From: Syngnathus acus
Lineage: Eukaryota > Chordata > Actinopteri > Syngnathiformes > Syngnathidae
Reading direction: 5' to 3'
Assembly (NCBI RefSeq): GCF_901709675.1
Contig: NC_051090.1
Location: 11,355,342 to 11,419,341, forward strand
DNA: 64,000 nt
Position numbers and translations under genes: made by a program. A model generated the notes under the pieces. It did no database searches. It was not told the DNA's origin and saw only the letters and a list, made by a program, of their open reading frames with translations. Shown here in pieces: positions 1 through 12,550 of this stretch (position 1 is the first letter of the stretch; every line of letters starts with the position of its first letter).

Positions 1-839
1 TTCATAACTCCTTGTATTTTTGTTGCTTTTTTTGTTTCGTAATTATTTAGTTGCTGTCTTAACACATGCTCGTCATTCTTCAGCAAAATTGCCACTTGTC
101 AAGTAAAGGACTGATGGATCATTTCGCACGTCTCACAGAATGCTCACTACTAGAAAATATTTTGATCTATGTAAATTGAGCTGCAGTACTGTATTATTTA
201 TTCCAAAGCAAACTTTTTTTTAACATAAACACTTATATTAAATGATAAAAACGATGAAGAGACTGATAGATTTTCAAATAAAACAGGAAGAGCGGAGAGC
301 AACAATTTTAACTTTTTTTTAAAAAATTCATATTCTGAACATTTCCTCAAAATGGAAACAAAGAGGTTTTGAATAAATATGTTTTAATTTGATGATATAT
401 TTTTGGGGAAAAAATGAAATGTACAACAAAAACGTGTGTATTTTTTCTATCACGGCGGAAGAAACCATATATTTTTCGAATGGCAAGTGCGTTGCCAAAC
501 CATAACGTCATCTGGGTATTGAATGGATCTTGGTTTCCCATCATGCATTGTGCGACCGGATACGCTCGCTGCTTTTGGCGCGGTGGTAGCAGTTGTGGCG
601 GCCATTTTGGAGTCTCTTCGACCACTCCACCCAAGTACTGAGCAAGCCACACACTGCTGCCGCGTATGACTTGTCCGCCTCCCATTGATTCCTCGCTATT
701 TCTCTTTTCGCTGTCCGCACCACTTTTTTTCCGTCCCAGTTACCCGAGGACAACGGACACGCACGTGTTCTCCTAGCCGTCAAACGAGCGAAAGAACCGT
801 CGAAGAAAGAAAAAAAAAAAAAAAGAAGAGCGAGCCGTT
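1..839. other. Sequence upstream of lmnb2 (promoter and 5'UTR)
   Basis: AT-rich to about position 480, then more GC-rich towards the lmnb2 start codon. A purine run at about 806-826 lies just before the start. I see no coding exon and no clear TATA box. By position the lmnb2 promoter and 5'UTR should lie in about 550-839, but the transcription start cannot be placed from sequence alone. Confidence 0.5.
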
Positions 840-3800
840 ATGGCGTCTGCTACCCCAAGCCGTGAAGCTGGCCGGCCGGCGGCGGCCTCATCGACGCCAC
901 TCTCACCCACCCGCATCTCTCGCCTGCAGGAGAAGCAAGACCTGCAGCACCTCAACGACCGGCTGGCCGTCTACATCGAGCGGGTACGCTCCCTGGAGCT
1001 GGAGAACGACCGGCTGCTGGTGAAAGTGTCCGAGAAAGAGGAGGTCACCACCAGGGAGGTGAGTACAAGTGGCGACCCGGGCCCCCTCGACACTATCGTC
1101 TTCACTTGGCCTCGTTTTTTTGTTAACTCCCGTCAAAGTTGAGCAAAAACTACTCAAATGGACCTCTGGTGGGATCACACGAAACGTGGGTGGCGCCTGG
1201 CCAAATCATGAAACCGTTCATTTACTGTTTTTTTCTTTCCACTAAATAAAATAAAACACCTCGTACTTGAGCTAATTTTGACTTCCCAAAGTCGAACTGG
1301 TTGATGTGAGAACGTTTCGAGTGGTAAAAAGCTGCTCGGGGCTTTCCAAATTTGAAAAGAAAGCGGTTGATTGTGCGCGCCATTTAGTACCGACGCCCCC
1401 TCCCTATTTTAACTACTTCGCGGATTGATATTTGCTTCCTTTTTTGATTCACCATCTTCTCGAGTGGAACTGCCTCGACGTCAAACATTTAACGACTCTT
1501 TGCTGTTTTTTATTTTCGGCTCGTTTTCCCAACATGCATTTACTCGAAAGCATCGCTTTGAGACAGATTTCTGAGTTGTTAAAATTAACATGGCACACGG
1601 AATTCTTTACAACATTTGTGCAAACCCTAACAACATTGACTATTAATTTTGCAGCAATCGAAAAATCATCGCTCAGATTCAATCATCATTGCTCATATTT
1701 ATACGACACTGTGCACTTTTGTTTTTTAAAAAATTGAGTCGTGGTGAAGCCTTCTGTAGTGACATTTAAAAACGTCTTGAGTATGGTATTAAAATATTGT
1801 GTGTATTGGTGCAAAAAATAATTTTTTTGACCATCAAATTGTCTGCTAATCTTTGACCTATTCAAGACTTGAATCACCACTACTATTTATTCCATGGAAA
1901 ACAATTACTTTTTTCTTTTTCTCAAATTGAATGGGGAAAAATAGACCTTGATTTGTATCTGTTGTATCCAAGCAGCGATGCCATCCCGCCATACAAGTGT
2001 GCTGTCAGCAGCGGCGGTCAGCATCAATCTATGGTGGCGATATAAATAACCGTTTGTTATTTTTACCTTACCGGTCACGTGGCATATGTCACAATGCAGT
2101 CAGAGATGTGTACTAAGTGCCCGGTGGCGCAGAATCCCCTAGCAGCGTTATCGTTGGGCCGCGGTGAGTCCGCAAAGTCGCCTTCTGGCTGTTGTCTGCA
2201 CAAACTGGTGTCAGAAGTGTGTCAACCGGCCGGTTTGAGTTTCCACATTGGCCCAGCACCTCCCCAGTTGACACAACCCAAACAACCAGAAAAAAAGCTC
2301 TTTCAAGAACTTCATTCTGCTTCTTTTCTTACTTTGTTGCTTCTTTCAACGCTTTGAATGAGTGAGCATGTTGAATGTAGCTGCCATTTGAATCAAGGAT
2401 CTCACATGATGACGTTTTGGTTGCCTTTGCAGGCTGGTGGGTCTACGCCTGATTTAGATAAGGGACCAATACCTTGTGGGCGTCAAACCGGAGCAAACGC
2501 ATGCCACGCGATAGCGCGTGAAATGTGGCTCAGCGCATTTTTTGCATTCCTTGCTGGCCCAGTACATAGCAGCACTAGTACCATCGTAGTAAAAGTTCAC
2601 ATTTCTTTCGGTAGCTCCAAATGGCCGCGCCTGGCTGGAGATGAAACTACAAACATCTTGCCTGAGTAAAATGCCAGTTAAGACAAATATTCGTCGGCAT
2701 TCGTCTCAAGCCCTACTTCGCTCCTCGTTTCCAGTCCGTTGGTTGATTTCCGGAACAATCTTGTGTTCAGGTGAGCGGCCTGAAGCATCTGTATGAGGCT
2801 GAGTTGGCAGACGCTCGTCGGGTTCTGGACGAAACCGCAAGGGAGCGTGCCCGGCTACAGATCGATCTGGGCAAAGCTCAGGCGGACTTGGAAGAGGCCA
2901 CACGCAGGTAACCGGCCATCTCGGGGACATGCCCCTTTGAGCATTTCGTGCTTGCGGAATCCCTAAAAGGTCCATGTACAGCAATGCTTTTTGTCCTGAA
3001 CTAGAAGAACTTGGTCACAAGTCATACTCGTAATACCGAGTTGACAGCTAGTGTGCGGTTTTGCCTCACTAGTACTGTCATGCTCTCCTGCCAACATGCC
3101 AAAGTCGTCCCACCAATGAGGACAAAAAGCATCTCATAGTCTGACGACAATTTCCTTCCCTGTGTGCGCCAGTGGCAAGAAGAAGGATGGCGACCTTGCG
3201 GCGGCCATGTCGCGGGCAGGGGCGCTGGAAAGTCAGCTGAACCAGAGTGAGGCTGCGCTGTCCACGGCGCTCAGCCAGAACGCTGCGCTCTCCGCCGACC
3301 TGCTTGAAGTCAAGGGTCTGCTGGCTAAGGTGCGTGCTGTTTTCTCACTCACTTACACATTCCCTGGAAAGTCCAAAATTGCTTTGTTCCCTTTGAACAT
3401 AACACAAATAATAGGCACTTTCAAAGCTTTTTTGGGAGCGGAACAATGTGACCTGCTCTTCTTAGTAAGCAGAGGAGAAAAAGTGATAAACCAAGTATAT
3501 TGTGCACGACAATGACAAAGGCTGTTTCAATTTATTCCATACAATTAAACATAAAAATAATGGAGCGAAGTTAAAAAATAACAACTGAAGAAAATAAGTT
3601 GTGGCACAGCTGTTGCGCGAGTGTGGCACCAACAGGTGGCCTTCAGTAGATATTGCAGTTTTTGCAGCTGTGCCGGCAGTTTGCTGCCACCTGTTTGCCC
3701 CAAGACCGAACATCTGCTTCACCCCCACCTAACCCCGCACTGTCTGTTGGAGCTGAGCACGCCGACACGGCGTTGATGTTGATTGGAACGCTTTGCAGGC

Positions 3801-6517
3801 AGAGGACAGCCACGCCATCGCCAAGCGGCAGCTGGAGGCAGAAACCTTGAAGCGTGTGGACTTGGAAAACCGCTGCCAGTCTCTCAGCGAGGAGCTGGAG
3901 TTCAGGAAGAACATGTTTGAGGAGGTAAAGATCACACTTGCCCGTCCCGCGCAGTTGGCGCTGAAAACGGCACCGCATTAAGAAGACGCTTTCTGCTCAA
4001 ATGCCTGCGTAGGAAGTTCGCGAGTCTCGCCGCAGTCAAGAGCAGAGAATTGTTGAGGTGGACTCGGGAGCCAGGCAAGACTATGAGTTCAAACTTGCAC
4101 AAGCTTTACAGGTAGGGCATGCTTGTGTGTGTTTGAGAGACTCTTGAGTGAACATGGTGCGAGTGTGTGTGGTTAAGAGACTGAGAGAGCCGTGCCAACT
4201 GAGAGTAAGTGAGCCTGCCTGTCAGCAATTCTTCCAATGAAACAACGTGCGCGCGTGTGTTTGTCAGGACTTGCGCAAGCAGCACGATGAGCAAGTGTCT
4301 CTTTACAAGGGCGAACTGGAGCAGACCTTCCAGGCCAAGGTGAGCAAGGGCCACCTCATCCTCCTTTCGTCTTGCACGGCTGGATTTACGCAGCCGGTAC
4401 AAAACCATGTCACTTGTAAATCCAGCCCCACGCAACCTTTTTTCCTTTATTTCATATGTTGTCAACCTCAACAAAGCTGGACAACGCCAAGGTGTCGTCT
4501 GCAATGAACGACAAGGCCATGTGCACGGCCCGAGAGGAGGTGCAGGAGTCTCGAATGAGAATTGAAAGTCTGGGCTATCAGCTGAGCGCCCTGCAGAAAC
4601 AAGTACCTGAGCCGGCCCCGCCCTCCGCATCTCGACCGCCTGGCCTTCCGCTGGCACCGTCTTAATGATCGAGGTTTGCGCGTGCAGGCAGCCGCCGCCG
4701 AGGATCGCGTCCGGGAGCTGGAGGACATCTTGGCATCGGAGCGGGACAAGCACCGGCGCGTCATGGAGGTCAAGGACCACGAGATGAACGACCTGCGCGA
4801 GCGCATGAACGCGCAGCTCTCTGAGTACCAGGAGCTGCTGGACGTCAAGCTCACGCTGGACATGGAGATCAACGCCTACAGGAAGCTCCTGGAGGGCGAG
4901 GAGCACAGGTGGGCCTCATGTGGGGCCGTCACAACGCGTCACTATCATTATCTTGGTGGGGGGGTATCAATGATGCCATAGCCTTTCCATAGGAGAAAAA
5001 AGTGGGCGGAGTTTTACCACAATTCTCAAACATTGACTGTCTATTGATTATTATCAAGCCATTGTCACGACCTTAAATTGGTTCATGTTGCACAAAACTA
5101 ACGATGAATTGTCCATATTTGGCAGATATACGTATGCCTGCCTGTAATCGTAATAATTCAGAATAGACACCATTCACTAGCCCGCCAGTGGCGTTTTGCC
5201 GTTGGTGACGCGTGTCGTCCTGCTTTCAGGCTCAAGCTGTCTCCCAGCCCATCTTCCCGCGTGACCATCTCCAGGGTGACAGGCTCATCCTCGACCCGCA
5301 CCTCCAAACGAAGGAGGCCAGACCTGGAGTCGGGCGACTTGGGGCGTGGCGAGGAGCTGCTGCTGGCGTCTGAGGAGGATGCGGCGAGCGGCGGCGTCTC
5401 CATCTCGCCCACCGACATGGACGGCAACTCGGTCACGCTGGCCAACGACACGGAGCAGGTGCGTGCTCGGGCGTTGGCTCCTCCCTCTCTCGCTTCGCCA
5501 GTCGCTTTGCTTACTTCAAGAGTGGCGTTTGCTTCAGGACCAGCCGTTGGGGAACTGGAGACTGAAGAGACAAGTGGACGACGCTGACGAGATCGTCTAC
5601 AAGTTCTCACCAAAGTTTGTTCTCAAGGCCGGACAGACTGTCACGGTAAGACGGCGCCGCTCTCTCTTGCTCACTGCGCTCATGTAGGGTAATTGAAGAG
5701 TCTGTCCAAATTGTGTGCGCTCGACTAAAACGTGTCTCTGTGGAATGCACACTTGTGAAGCCTTTGCAAAATTTGAACGTGTGCGTCTGTCCGGTGTGGC
5801 CCCGTCACTCAAACGTGTCTCAAGTGCGTGTGTGTGATTTGCTTACTCGCAGGTGTTACTCAAGCTAACTTATTCTGTGTGTGCGCGCACGCACGTTCGT
5901 TTGTATGTAGGTGTGGTCTGCAGATGCTGGCGTGGCCCACAGTCCGCCCACTGATCTCCTGTGGAAAAGCCAAGCTTCCTGGGGCACAGGAAGTGACATT
6001 ACCACCACCTTGGTGAACTCTGACGGCGAGGTAACGGCGTCTGTTCAATGGGCAATGGCCAAATTGAGTGGACGGCCGTGGGTTTCACGCGCCTCATGCT
6101 GTTTATCCCCTCAGGAAGTAGCCAGACGCAGTGTCAGCAAGAAGGTGCAGGTGGAGAATGGAGAAGAAGAGGAGGAGGACGACGAGGAGCCAATTGTGCA
6201 CAAGAAGGTGAGCGCCCTAGTATTGCTAAATGGGACTAGCCTGTCAGTTTACCTGGAAAGTTAAACTGGGCAATTTAGAAAACAACCCAGGTTGAAAACC
6301 TTCCACGGTAATTGTGGAGGTGCATCTCACGGAAAGGCGTCAGTGACGCCAAGCGATGATGTCGGCGCGTTGTGCGCGAGGCACGCCATCAACGTGCAGC
6401 TGACTCAAAAAAAGGGGGCGCTTTGATGTGTTGGGGTTTTGCTGCCTTTGAAATCAACATTGCACTGGTGTGTCCCGGCAGGCCAAAATAGCGTCCAGGG
6501 AGTGCGCCGTCATGTGA
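840..6517 (+). CDS. lmnb2: Lamin B2 (B-type nuclear lamin), 13 coding exons, 580 aa
   Basis: Encodes a farnesylated intermediate-filament protein of the nuclear lamina. Coding exons: 840-1058, 2771-2907, 3173-3329, 3799-3924, 4013-4111, 4268-4339, 4477-4602, 4688-4908, 5230-5458, 5538-5645, 5911-6030, 6115-6207, 6482-6517. All junctions are GT-AG and phases join without a break. The rod starts in exon 1 ([16 protein letters not shown]) and ends with [10 protein letters not shown] near residue 380. SPSP mitotic phosphorylation-type sites follow, then an NLS (KRRR, about 412-415) and the lamin-tail Ig fold (about 436-548, with WGTG). An acidic stretch comes before the tiny last exon, which ends in the CaaX box CAVM. 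Mammalian exon sizes (157, 126, 126, 221, 108, 120) recur exactly, but the 356- and 171-nt exons are each split in two. The B2 assignment rests on overall similarity and synteny; lamin B3 is the alternative. Confidence 0.88.
1059..2770 (+). other. lmnb2 intron 1
   Basis: A 1.7-kb phase-0 intron between the coil 1A and coil 1B coding parts. Donor is gtgagt and acceptor ttcag. I see no coding exon and no transposable element with recognisable termini inside it; short open frames here match nothing I know. Confidence 0.7.
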
Positions 6518-8539
6518 AGCCTCGGCGGCGAGCGTCGGAGCTTCCTTGTGCTGTCCGTCGCATCCAAGCAAATTCCTGCTTGTTTGTTGGGCTGCCGCGT
6601 TTTGATTGTAGCCCTCCTATGTTTGCCCTTGTGTTTGATTTGTTGTTGGCCGCCGCCGGACTCTCCTCGTAGATCTCTTTATTTTTTTTTATTTTTTTTG
6701 CCACCTTGATGAAGGGCTTCCGTTGTGCCGTCAACATACCATCACAAGTGGTGTTTTTTAACATTTTTTTTCCTCTTTTATTTTGTTCATGTATCTCGCC
6801 ATTTGATTTTAGTGTGCGCCCAACTGAGCGGCCGCACGCAGTTTGATCATCAGCTTGCTTCTGTCAATTTTGCTTCTGTCAATTTTTTTTAGAGCTACTC
6901 GAGACTGACTGATCATTGATTGTTCCTTTGAGCAGCTCCAATGTATACAACACTACAAAGACAAAAAAAAAAATCGTTGCATCCATAGGGGTGGATAATT
7001 CCTCAAAGTTTTTCAGTAAATTTACACGGAGGATTTTAGAACAATTTCAAATTGGAAACTTTCCAGTTTAAGTGGGAATTGCAGGTGATTTAATGGAAAG
7101 CTACACAGTCAAAAATCTAAAGCAGGGCTGCGATTCACGAATTAATTAATCATAGGTGATTTACTTTAGTGAATATTCTGCACTTTTAGTTTGCAAACAA
7201 TGCCCGTTTTGAATAAATGGATAAATAATAATAAATGTATATAAAATAAATGTTTAAATCTGATTAGAATAATTGGCAAATGAATCCTTTAACATTACCA
7301 TTAGTTGCCGTTCTACAACATTTTAGTTTTGTTAAAAGCAGAACTGCAAATAAATGTCCCTCCTTACCCACGTGAGCCCATTAAAAGGACCTTAGCGAAT
7401 ACAAAGTTTGGAGGTTATCTTTTTATTCCAATAAATTCCCACTGGAAGTTTCTAATGTTAAATTCCTGTAATTTTGTGAGCCATTTTGTCAGTTTCTGAC
7501 TTAATTGCCGCTATTTGTAGAAGCTGAACGAGTTTATCGAATGGAGGTTCCGTTTCTCGGTTCTCTTGATATTGTGACCCTTTATTGGAAAGCGTAGCGT
7601 GTGAGGATGCAATGTGCAAGACGGCTGGTCTTCTGATGTCGGCCGTTCAAATGATTATGAAGACGACGACAAAGAATACTCCAAATATTTAAACTGATCT
7701 TTTTTTATTTTTCAGGGGGGAAAAAAAAAGTTCAGTTCATGAGATGTGTGTGTCTTTGAACGCACCTTGAGTGACCTGTGTTTTGTGTGTGTTTTCATGC
7801 CATGTTACACTATATATTGTTTAGTATTTTTGGCAGTGTAATCAGTTTGTTTACATTCAGTATGACTTTAATTTTGTCTTAAGGATCTCCAGGTGATTAA
7901 GTTTGGGTGTTAATGACCTGACGCTTGATTCTTCTACATTGAGCTCTTTCCTCCTGGATTTGCCAAGAGTCTTGTAGCAAGTGCTAATATTTGGACGTTT
8001 CAAGAAGGGGGGGGAAAAGGCTTATTGGTGTGCACAAGCGCCCACTTGTCTTTTAGCAATAGATGTGACGTTAGAGAATGTGATAAAATGTTGAACATAA
8101 GCACCCAACTTATAGTCAGTGCCTGAGAGACCTGTTTTGTTGTGTGTCTTGGGGTGGGGGGGGCTGTCATTTTAACTGAACTTTTGTACCCACAATAAAT
8201 GTTTTACATTTACTCAATCTTGACTGCTTGATGACTGAGTTGCGCATGCACTAAGCACCTGTGAGCTTTCGGGCAGGAAGGTCTGAAAATATGAAGTCTT
8301 ATTTGTTAAATAGAAAAATAAGTTCAACTATGTGTGTTTATACCCTTAATAAAAGTTTAGTTTTATTGTAGGATATAATAAATTGAAATCAAAAGGGAAC
8401 CTTGTTTTGAAAACGAATCAGTGTCCAATACTTTTTCTGAGTGCACACTTAGAGTAATGCACCTTTTGAGAACATTTCTTTGTACAAATAAAAATTTGTC
8501 AAATATTGTGGTGGCTCTAGTTAATGCAACACCACATAA
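6518..8539 (+). other. lmnb2 3'UTR and downstream spacer
   Basis: About 2 kb without a coding exon. It carries AT-rich runs and several AATAAA-like motifs, for example around 7207-7250. The most 3' good candidate is at 8194-8199. By position most of this is the lmnb2 3'UTR. The piggyBac block starts straight after it. Confidence 0.5.
8194..8199 (+). terminator. Candidate polyadenylation signal for lmnb2
   Basis: Canonical AATAAA, followed by T-rich sequence, about 1.7 kb past the lmnb2 stop codon. Earlier AATAAA motifs near 7207-7250 are alternatives. Confidence 0.4.
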
Positions 8540-8908
8540 TTAACCCTTAGATGCATAAGTGGGTCAAAAATGACCCAGTGAGGTTGTTTTTTTTAAAATA
8601 TCTTTGTAATTGAAAACTGTTATTTCATATTCCAGGAATTCCTCAAAAAACATGTTTTTGACATTATGCTATTGACATTTTTAACTTGCCTATTATATAT
8701 TTTGAGAAATTGCAGTTTTTGTATTACTACCCCAAGTTTCCATAAGTGGGTCAAAAATGACCCGCATGCATTTTCTATGAAATCCAATGGGAACCTTTGA
8801 TCCTCATCAACTGTGGCTGTGGACCACACAATCTATATGAGAAGTGTCACTCCTCACAAAGATATTTTACATAGCAAGAGCTGATACATAAGTATTATCT
8901 CATATAAT

Positions 8909-9645
8909 ATGTACAAGACCACGATGTCGATTGGGAGATTTGAAGACATTCGCCGTACCTTGCGCTTTGATGATAAAAGGACCAGAGCCTTCCCGCTGGA
9001 AACAGACCACATGGCAGCCTTTCGTTATGTAAGGGACCTGTTTCTGGTCAATTGCCGACAGCGATTCATCCCCAGTGATTGTGTTGCTGTGGACGAACAG
9101 CGTGTGCCTTTCAGGGGTAGGTGCAAGTTCCTATAGTACATGCCAAGCAAGCCTGCAAAGTACGGCCTAAAAATCTTTTGGGTTTGTGATGCATGCATCC
9201 CCTATGCAATAGATGGCATAGTTTACACGGGGAGACAACCAGGAGAAGAAGTTCAGAAGAATCTGGGTGAAACCATTGTCCAGCAGTTGTGTAGTCAATT
9301 TAGACACACAGGTCGAAACATAACAATGGACAACTTCTTCATCAATGCGCCTCTTGCGCAGCATCTCTTGGATAAGGATCTCACCATTGTGGGGACTCTA
9401 CGCCAGAACAAGCCAGATCCCTCCTCTGATGAAGCCTTCCAAGTCCAGGGAGGTTCACAGCACAGAGTTTGGATTCAATGGCAACCTTACCATGGTAAGC
9501 TTTGTCAGGAAGAAAGGAAAAGCTGTTGTGCTCCTGAGCACGATGCACCACGACAAAGTAGTGGATGAAACTAGCGCGAAGAAAAAAAACAGAAGTGATC
9601 ACATTTTACAATAAGACGAAAGGTGTCGACACCACTGACCAGATG
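8909..9645 (+). pseudogene. piggyBac transposase (PGBD4-like), broken, N-terminal and catalytic part
   Basis: Two consecutive open frames (8909-9136 and 9140-9568) are separated by a stop codon and clearly belong to one transposase. Visible are the segment MSIGRFEDIRRTLRFDD, the catalytic-type aspartate in VAVDEQ and the aspartate in TMDNFF, both typical of the piggyBac DDD core. A frameshift follows near 9480-9600, and a later KGVDTTDQM block at about 9617-9645 fits the same family. The reading is broken, so it should be inactive. Confidence 0.85.
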
Positions 9646-9709
9646 GTTGGCACATACACTTGCAAGTGTCAAACACAGAGGTGGCCACCTGAATGCCTAC
9701 ACCTTTTTC

Positions 9710-9998
9710 CAGAGGCGTAGCCAGGAATTTTTCCAGTAGGGGCGCACGCCCACAGGAAAAAAAATCGAACATCACCCACGCCGTTCGCTGATCGCTAAAA
9801 CAACATCCGGGTCCGGGAGGCAAACGGTGAATGGATAACATCGCGCACATAGAATAGCGCAAGCACATTCGCGCAAGACCGAAAGAAAAAAACGGCATGA
9901 AAATGAAGAATCGAAAAAGCTCGATTTTTTTCAACCGGGGCGCAGGGAGTCCTAACCGGGGCGCCGCCCCGGCTCGCCCCGGCTTGGCTACGCCTCTG
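9710..9998. mobile_element. hAT-like MITE, family with CAGAGGCGTAGCC ends, copy 1
   Basis: A 289-bp element starting CAGAGGCGTAGCCA and ending TGGCTACGCCTCTG, which are inverted repeats of each other. It is flanked by an exact 8-bp direct repeat, cctttttc (9702-9709 and 9999-10006), the duplication size of hAT elements. No coding capacity. A second copy lies at 36683-36986 in an lrrc24 intron. Confidence 0.9.
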
Positions 9999-10044
9999 CC
10001 TTTTTCACAGCTCAACACCCAGATTTCAAGAGTGGCATCACCAA

Positions 10045-12263
10045 TGCATGACAAGGTCTACTCCAACATCAAGCTAGGCTACAGGGCAAAACAGCTACCT
10101 CACCTGGGCCAGTCTGACCATATGTCACTGCTATTAATCCCGGCATATACCACCATCAGGAAATCAGCTCCTATCATCACTAAAACTGGCCTGATGACGC
10201 CTCTCAGCAGTTGCAGGACTGCTTCGACAGGACTAACTGGGACATCTTCGAACACCGGGACTTGAACGTGTTCACAGACAGTGTTCTGTGTTATATCAAG
10301 CACTGCACAGACACTGTCACAGTGGACAAACTTATACGGATATACCCCAACCAGAAGCCCTGGATGACCCGGGAGGTCCTTCGGCTGCTGGAGGAGAGGG
10401 ACACCGCCCTGTCCCTCAGGTCTGAGGACGGGGCTCTCTACAGCACAGCCAGAGCCAACCTGAGGAGAGGCATCAGAGAGGCCCAGCTTGCCTACAAGAA
10501 GAGGATTGAGGATCACCTGGACAGCAACAACAGCAAGCAGGTGTGGCAGGGAGTCCAGCATCTCACCAACTACAGAACCACCATCGGAGCTGCTGAAGGG
10601 GACGCCTCACTGGCAGAGGTCCTCAATACCTTCTTCGCCCGGTTCGAGTCCGAGCCACCTGAAGGGGCCACATCACATCCCACAGACCGCAGCAGCTTCA
10701 CCCTCACAGTGAAGGAGCACGAGGTGAGGCGCACGCGGACCATCAACCCGAGGAAGGCTGCGGGTCCTGACGGCGTCACTGGGCGTGTCCTGAAGGACTG
10801 CGCAGATCAGCTGGCTGGAGTCTTCACAAAGATTTTCAACCAGTCCCTTACTGAGTCCACCGTCCCATCCTGTTTAAAATCCTCCACTATAGTCCCCCTG
10901 CCCAAGAAACGCCACATCACCAGCCTCAATGACTACCGGCCAGTCGCACTCACCCCGGTGGTCATGAAGTGCTTTGAAAAGCTGGTACGGGGTCACATCA
11001 CAGGACTCCTGTTCAGAGGTTTTGACCCCCACCAGTTTGCCTACAGGGCAAATAGATCCACAGAGGACGCAGTAGCTACAGCCCTCCACGCTGCACTGTC
11101 CCACCTGGAGCAGCCGGGGAGCTATGTGCGGATGCTCTTCGTGGACTTTAGCGCTGCTTTTAACACCATCCTCCCCCACAGACTGGTGGACATACTGGAG
11201 GGCCTGGGACTTCCACATAATACTTGCAGGTGGATTAAGAGCTTCCTGACGGGTCGCAGCCAGAGGGTGAAAGTGGGCCGTCATACATCCACACCTCTCA
11301 GTCTTGGTACCGGCTCCCCACAGGGCTGCGTACTGAGCCCACTGCTTTACACGCTCTACACACATGCATGCACCCCCGCCCACCGCAGCAACACCATCGT
11401 GAAATTTGCGGATGACACAACCGTGGTGGGGCTCATCTCAAAGGGGGATGAGTCTGCCTACAGGGACGAAGTGGTCCAACTATCGGAGTGGTGCGGAGAG
11501 AACAATCTGCTCCTAAACACGGCTAAAACCCAAGAAATGGTCATTGATTTTAGGAGGAAAAATAAAACGGACATTCCACCACTCATCATCGACGGGGTCT
11601 GTGTGAAGAGGGTGTCCTCCTTCCGCTACCTGGGAGTCCACATCGAGGAGGACTTCACCTGGGGCGTGAACACCTCTGAGCTGCTTAAAAAGGCCCAACA
11701 GAGACTCTACTTTTTAAGGGTGCTGAGGAGGCACAGCATTACACGGAGACTGCTGGTGTCCTTCTATCGCTGCTCCATAGAAAGCGCTTTAACGTACTGT
11801 ATATGTGTTTGGTACTCCAGCTGCACTGCTGCTCAGAGGAAAAAGCTCCAAGGGGTCATCAACACAGCACAGAAGATCATTGGCTGCCCTCTCCCTACAC
11901 TGGAAGACCTACACAGAACCCGCTGTCTCAAAAAAACACAGAACATTCTGAAGGACACTTCCCACCCTGGCCACTCCCTTTTCGAACTGTTGCCATCAGG
12001 CAGACGCTACAGATTAATTAGGTCGAGGACTAGCAGATTCGCCAACAGTTTTTACCCTACAGCGGTAGTCACATTGAATGCAGCTAAACGTATATGATTA
12101 TGTCTGTGTATGTTCTTCTGTGGGTTTTTAGCTTGTTTTTTTAAATCTTTTTATTCTATTTATTCTATATATTTTTTATCGCATGCGCGGATCGGTTGGC
12201 ACTTTTTAAATTTCGTTGTACATGTGACAATGACAATAAAGATCTATTCTATTCTTCTATTCT
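10045..12263 (+). mobile_element. Rex1/CR1-group non-LTR retrotransposon, 5'-truncated
   Basis: The insert begins within the C-terminal part of the endonuclease region (KVYSNIKLGYRAKQLPHLGQ), continues through a long reverse transcriptase frame and ends in a short 3'UTR with an AATAAA-like motif and a (TCTAT)n-type tail at about 12226-12263. It splits the piggyBac transposase. The left border is approximate. The clade is judged from remembered fish LINE sequence; L2 or another CR1-group family is possible. Confidence 0.75.
10211..12097 (+). CDS. Reverse transcriptase of the nested LINE (628 codons open)
   Basis: Open frame with RT landmarks in order: a GPDGV block near residue 184, SLNDYRPVALTPV (about 239), FVDFSAAFNT (about 312), GSPQGCVLSPLLY (about 368) and the catalytic FADDTTV (about 400). 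The C-terminal [18 protein letters not shown] block is shared with the fragment at 49993-50567. The endonuclease continuation lies upstream in another frame, with an apparent single-base loss near 10180-10195, so the element is both truncated and frameshifted. Confidence 0.8.
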   Translation: MQDCFDRTNWDIFEHRDLNVFTDSVLCYIKHCTDTVTVDKLIRIYPNQKPWMTREVLRLLEERDTALSLRSEDGALYSTARANLRRGIREAQLAYKKRIEDHLDSNNSKQVWQGVQHLTNYRTTIGAAEGDASLAEVLNTFFARFESEPPEGATSHPTDRSSFTLTVKEHEVRRTRTINPRKAAGPDGVTGRVLKDCADQLAGVFTKIFNQSLTESTVPSCLKSSTIVPLPKKRHITSLNDYRPVALTPVVMKCFEKLVRGHITGLLFRGFDPHQFAYRANRSTEDAVATALHAALSHLEQPGSYVRMLFVDFSAAFNTILPHRLVDILEGLGLPHNTCRWIKSFLTGRSQRVKVGRHTSTPLSLGTGSPQGCVLSPLLYTLYTHACTPAHRSNTIVKFADDTTVVGLISKGDESAYRDEVVQLSEWCGENNLLLNTAKTQEMVIDFRRKNKTDIPPLIIDGVCVKRVSSFRYLGVHIEEDFTWGVNTSELLKKAQQRLYFLRVLRRHSITRRLLVSFYRCSIESALTYCICVWYSSCTAAQRKKLQGVINTAQKIIGCPLPTLEDLHRTRCLKKTQNILKDTSHPGHSLFELLPSGRRYRLIRSRTSRFANSFYPTAVVTLNAAKRI

Positions 12264-12550
12264 ATGATGGCTCTTCCTCAAAGAGCTGTCAAAGGAGCTT
12301 GTCACACCACACATGAGGAGTCTGCTGGAACGCTGCCCCCCAGCTACAAACCCCGATTATAGAAACAATGTGGGGGGTGACAAAACCCACAACCCAGCCA
12401 CAGGAAAGTAGCAGCCTGGGCCAACCAAAGAGGAAGAGGTGTCAGATCTGCCCAAGCAGAAAAGACCGCAAGGTCAGCAATAGGTGTGTACCTGTGTGCA
12501 ATGATCACAGCCAGAAGATGGTAGTTTGCCTGAACTGCAGGCAGTGATGA
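12264..12550 (+). pseudogene. piggyBac transposase C-terminal remnant
   Basis: After the LINE insertion the piggyBac frame resumes with a segment reading roughly KELVTPHMRSLLERCPP. It ends in a cysteine-rich stretch (CQICPSRKDRKVSNRC, then VCLNCRQ before a stop at about 12547). A C-terminal cysteine-rich zinc-binding domain is usual for piggyBac transposases. This shows that the LINE interrupted the gene and did not replace its end. Confidence 0.75.

Noticed and set aside
2079-2669. Two adjoining open frames in lmnb2 intron 1
   Set aside because: No homology or codon bias, and the lamin reading phase joins perfectly from 1058 to 2771 without them.
4106-4906. 266-codon open frame on the minus strand
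   Set aside because: It is antisense to lmnb2 exons 6-8. The conserved lamin rod is on the plus strand, and the length follows from GC-rich coding sequence.
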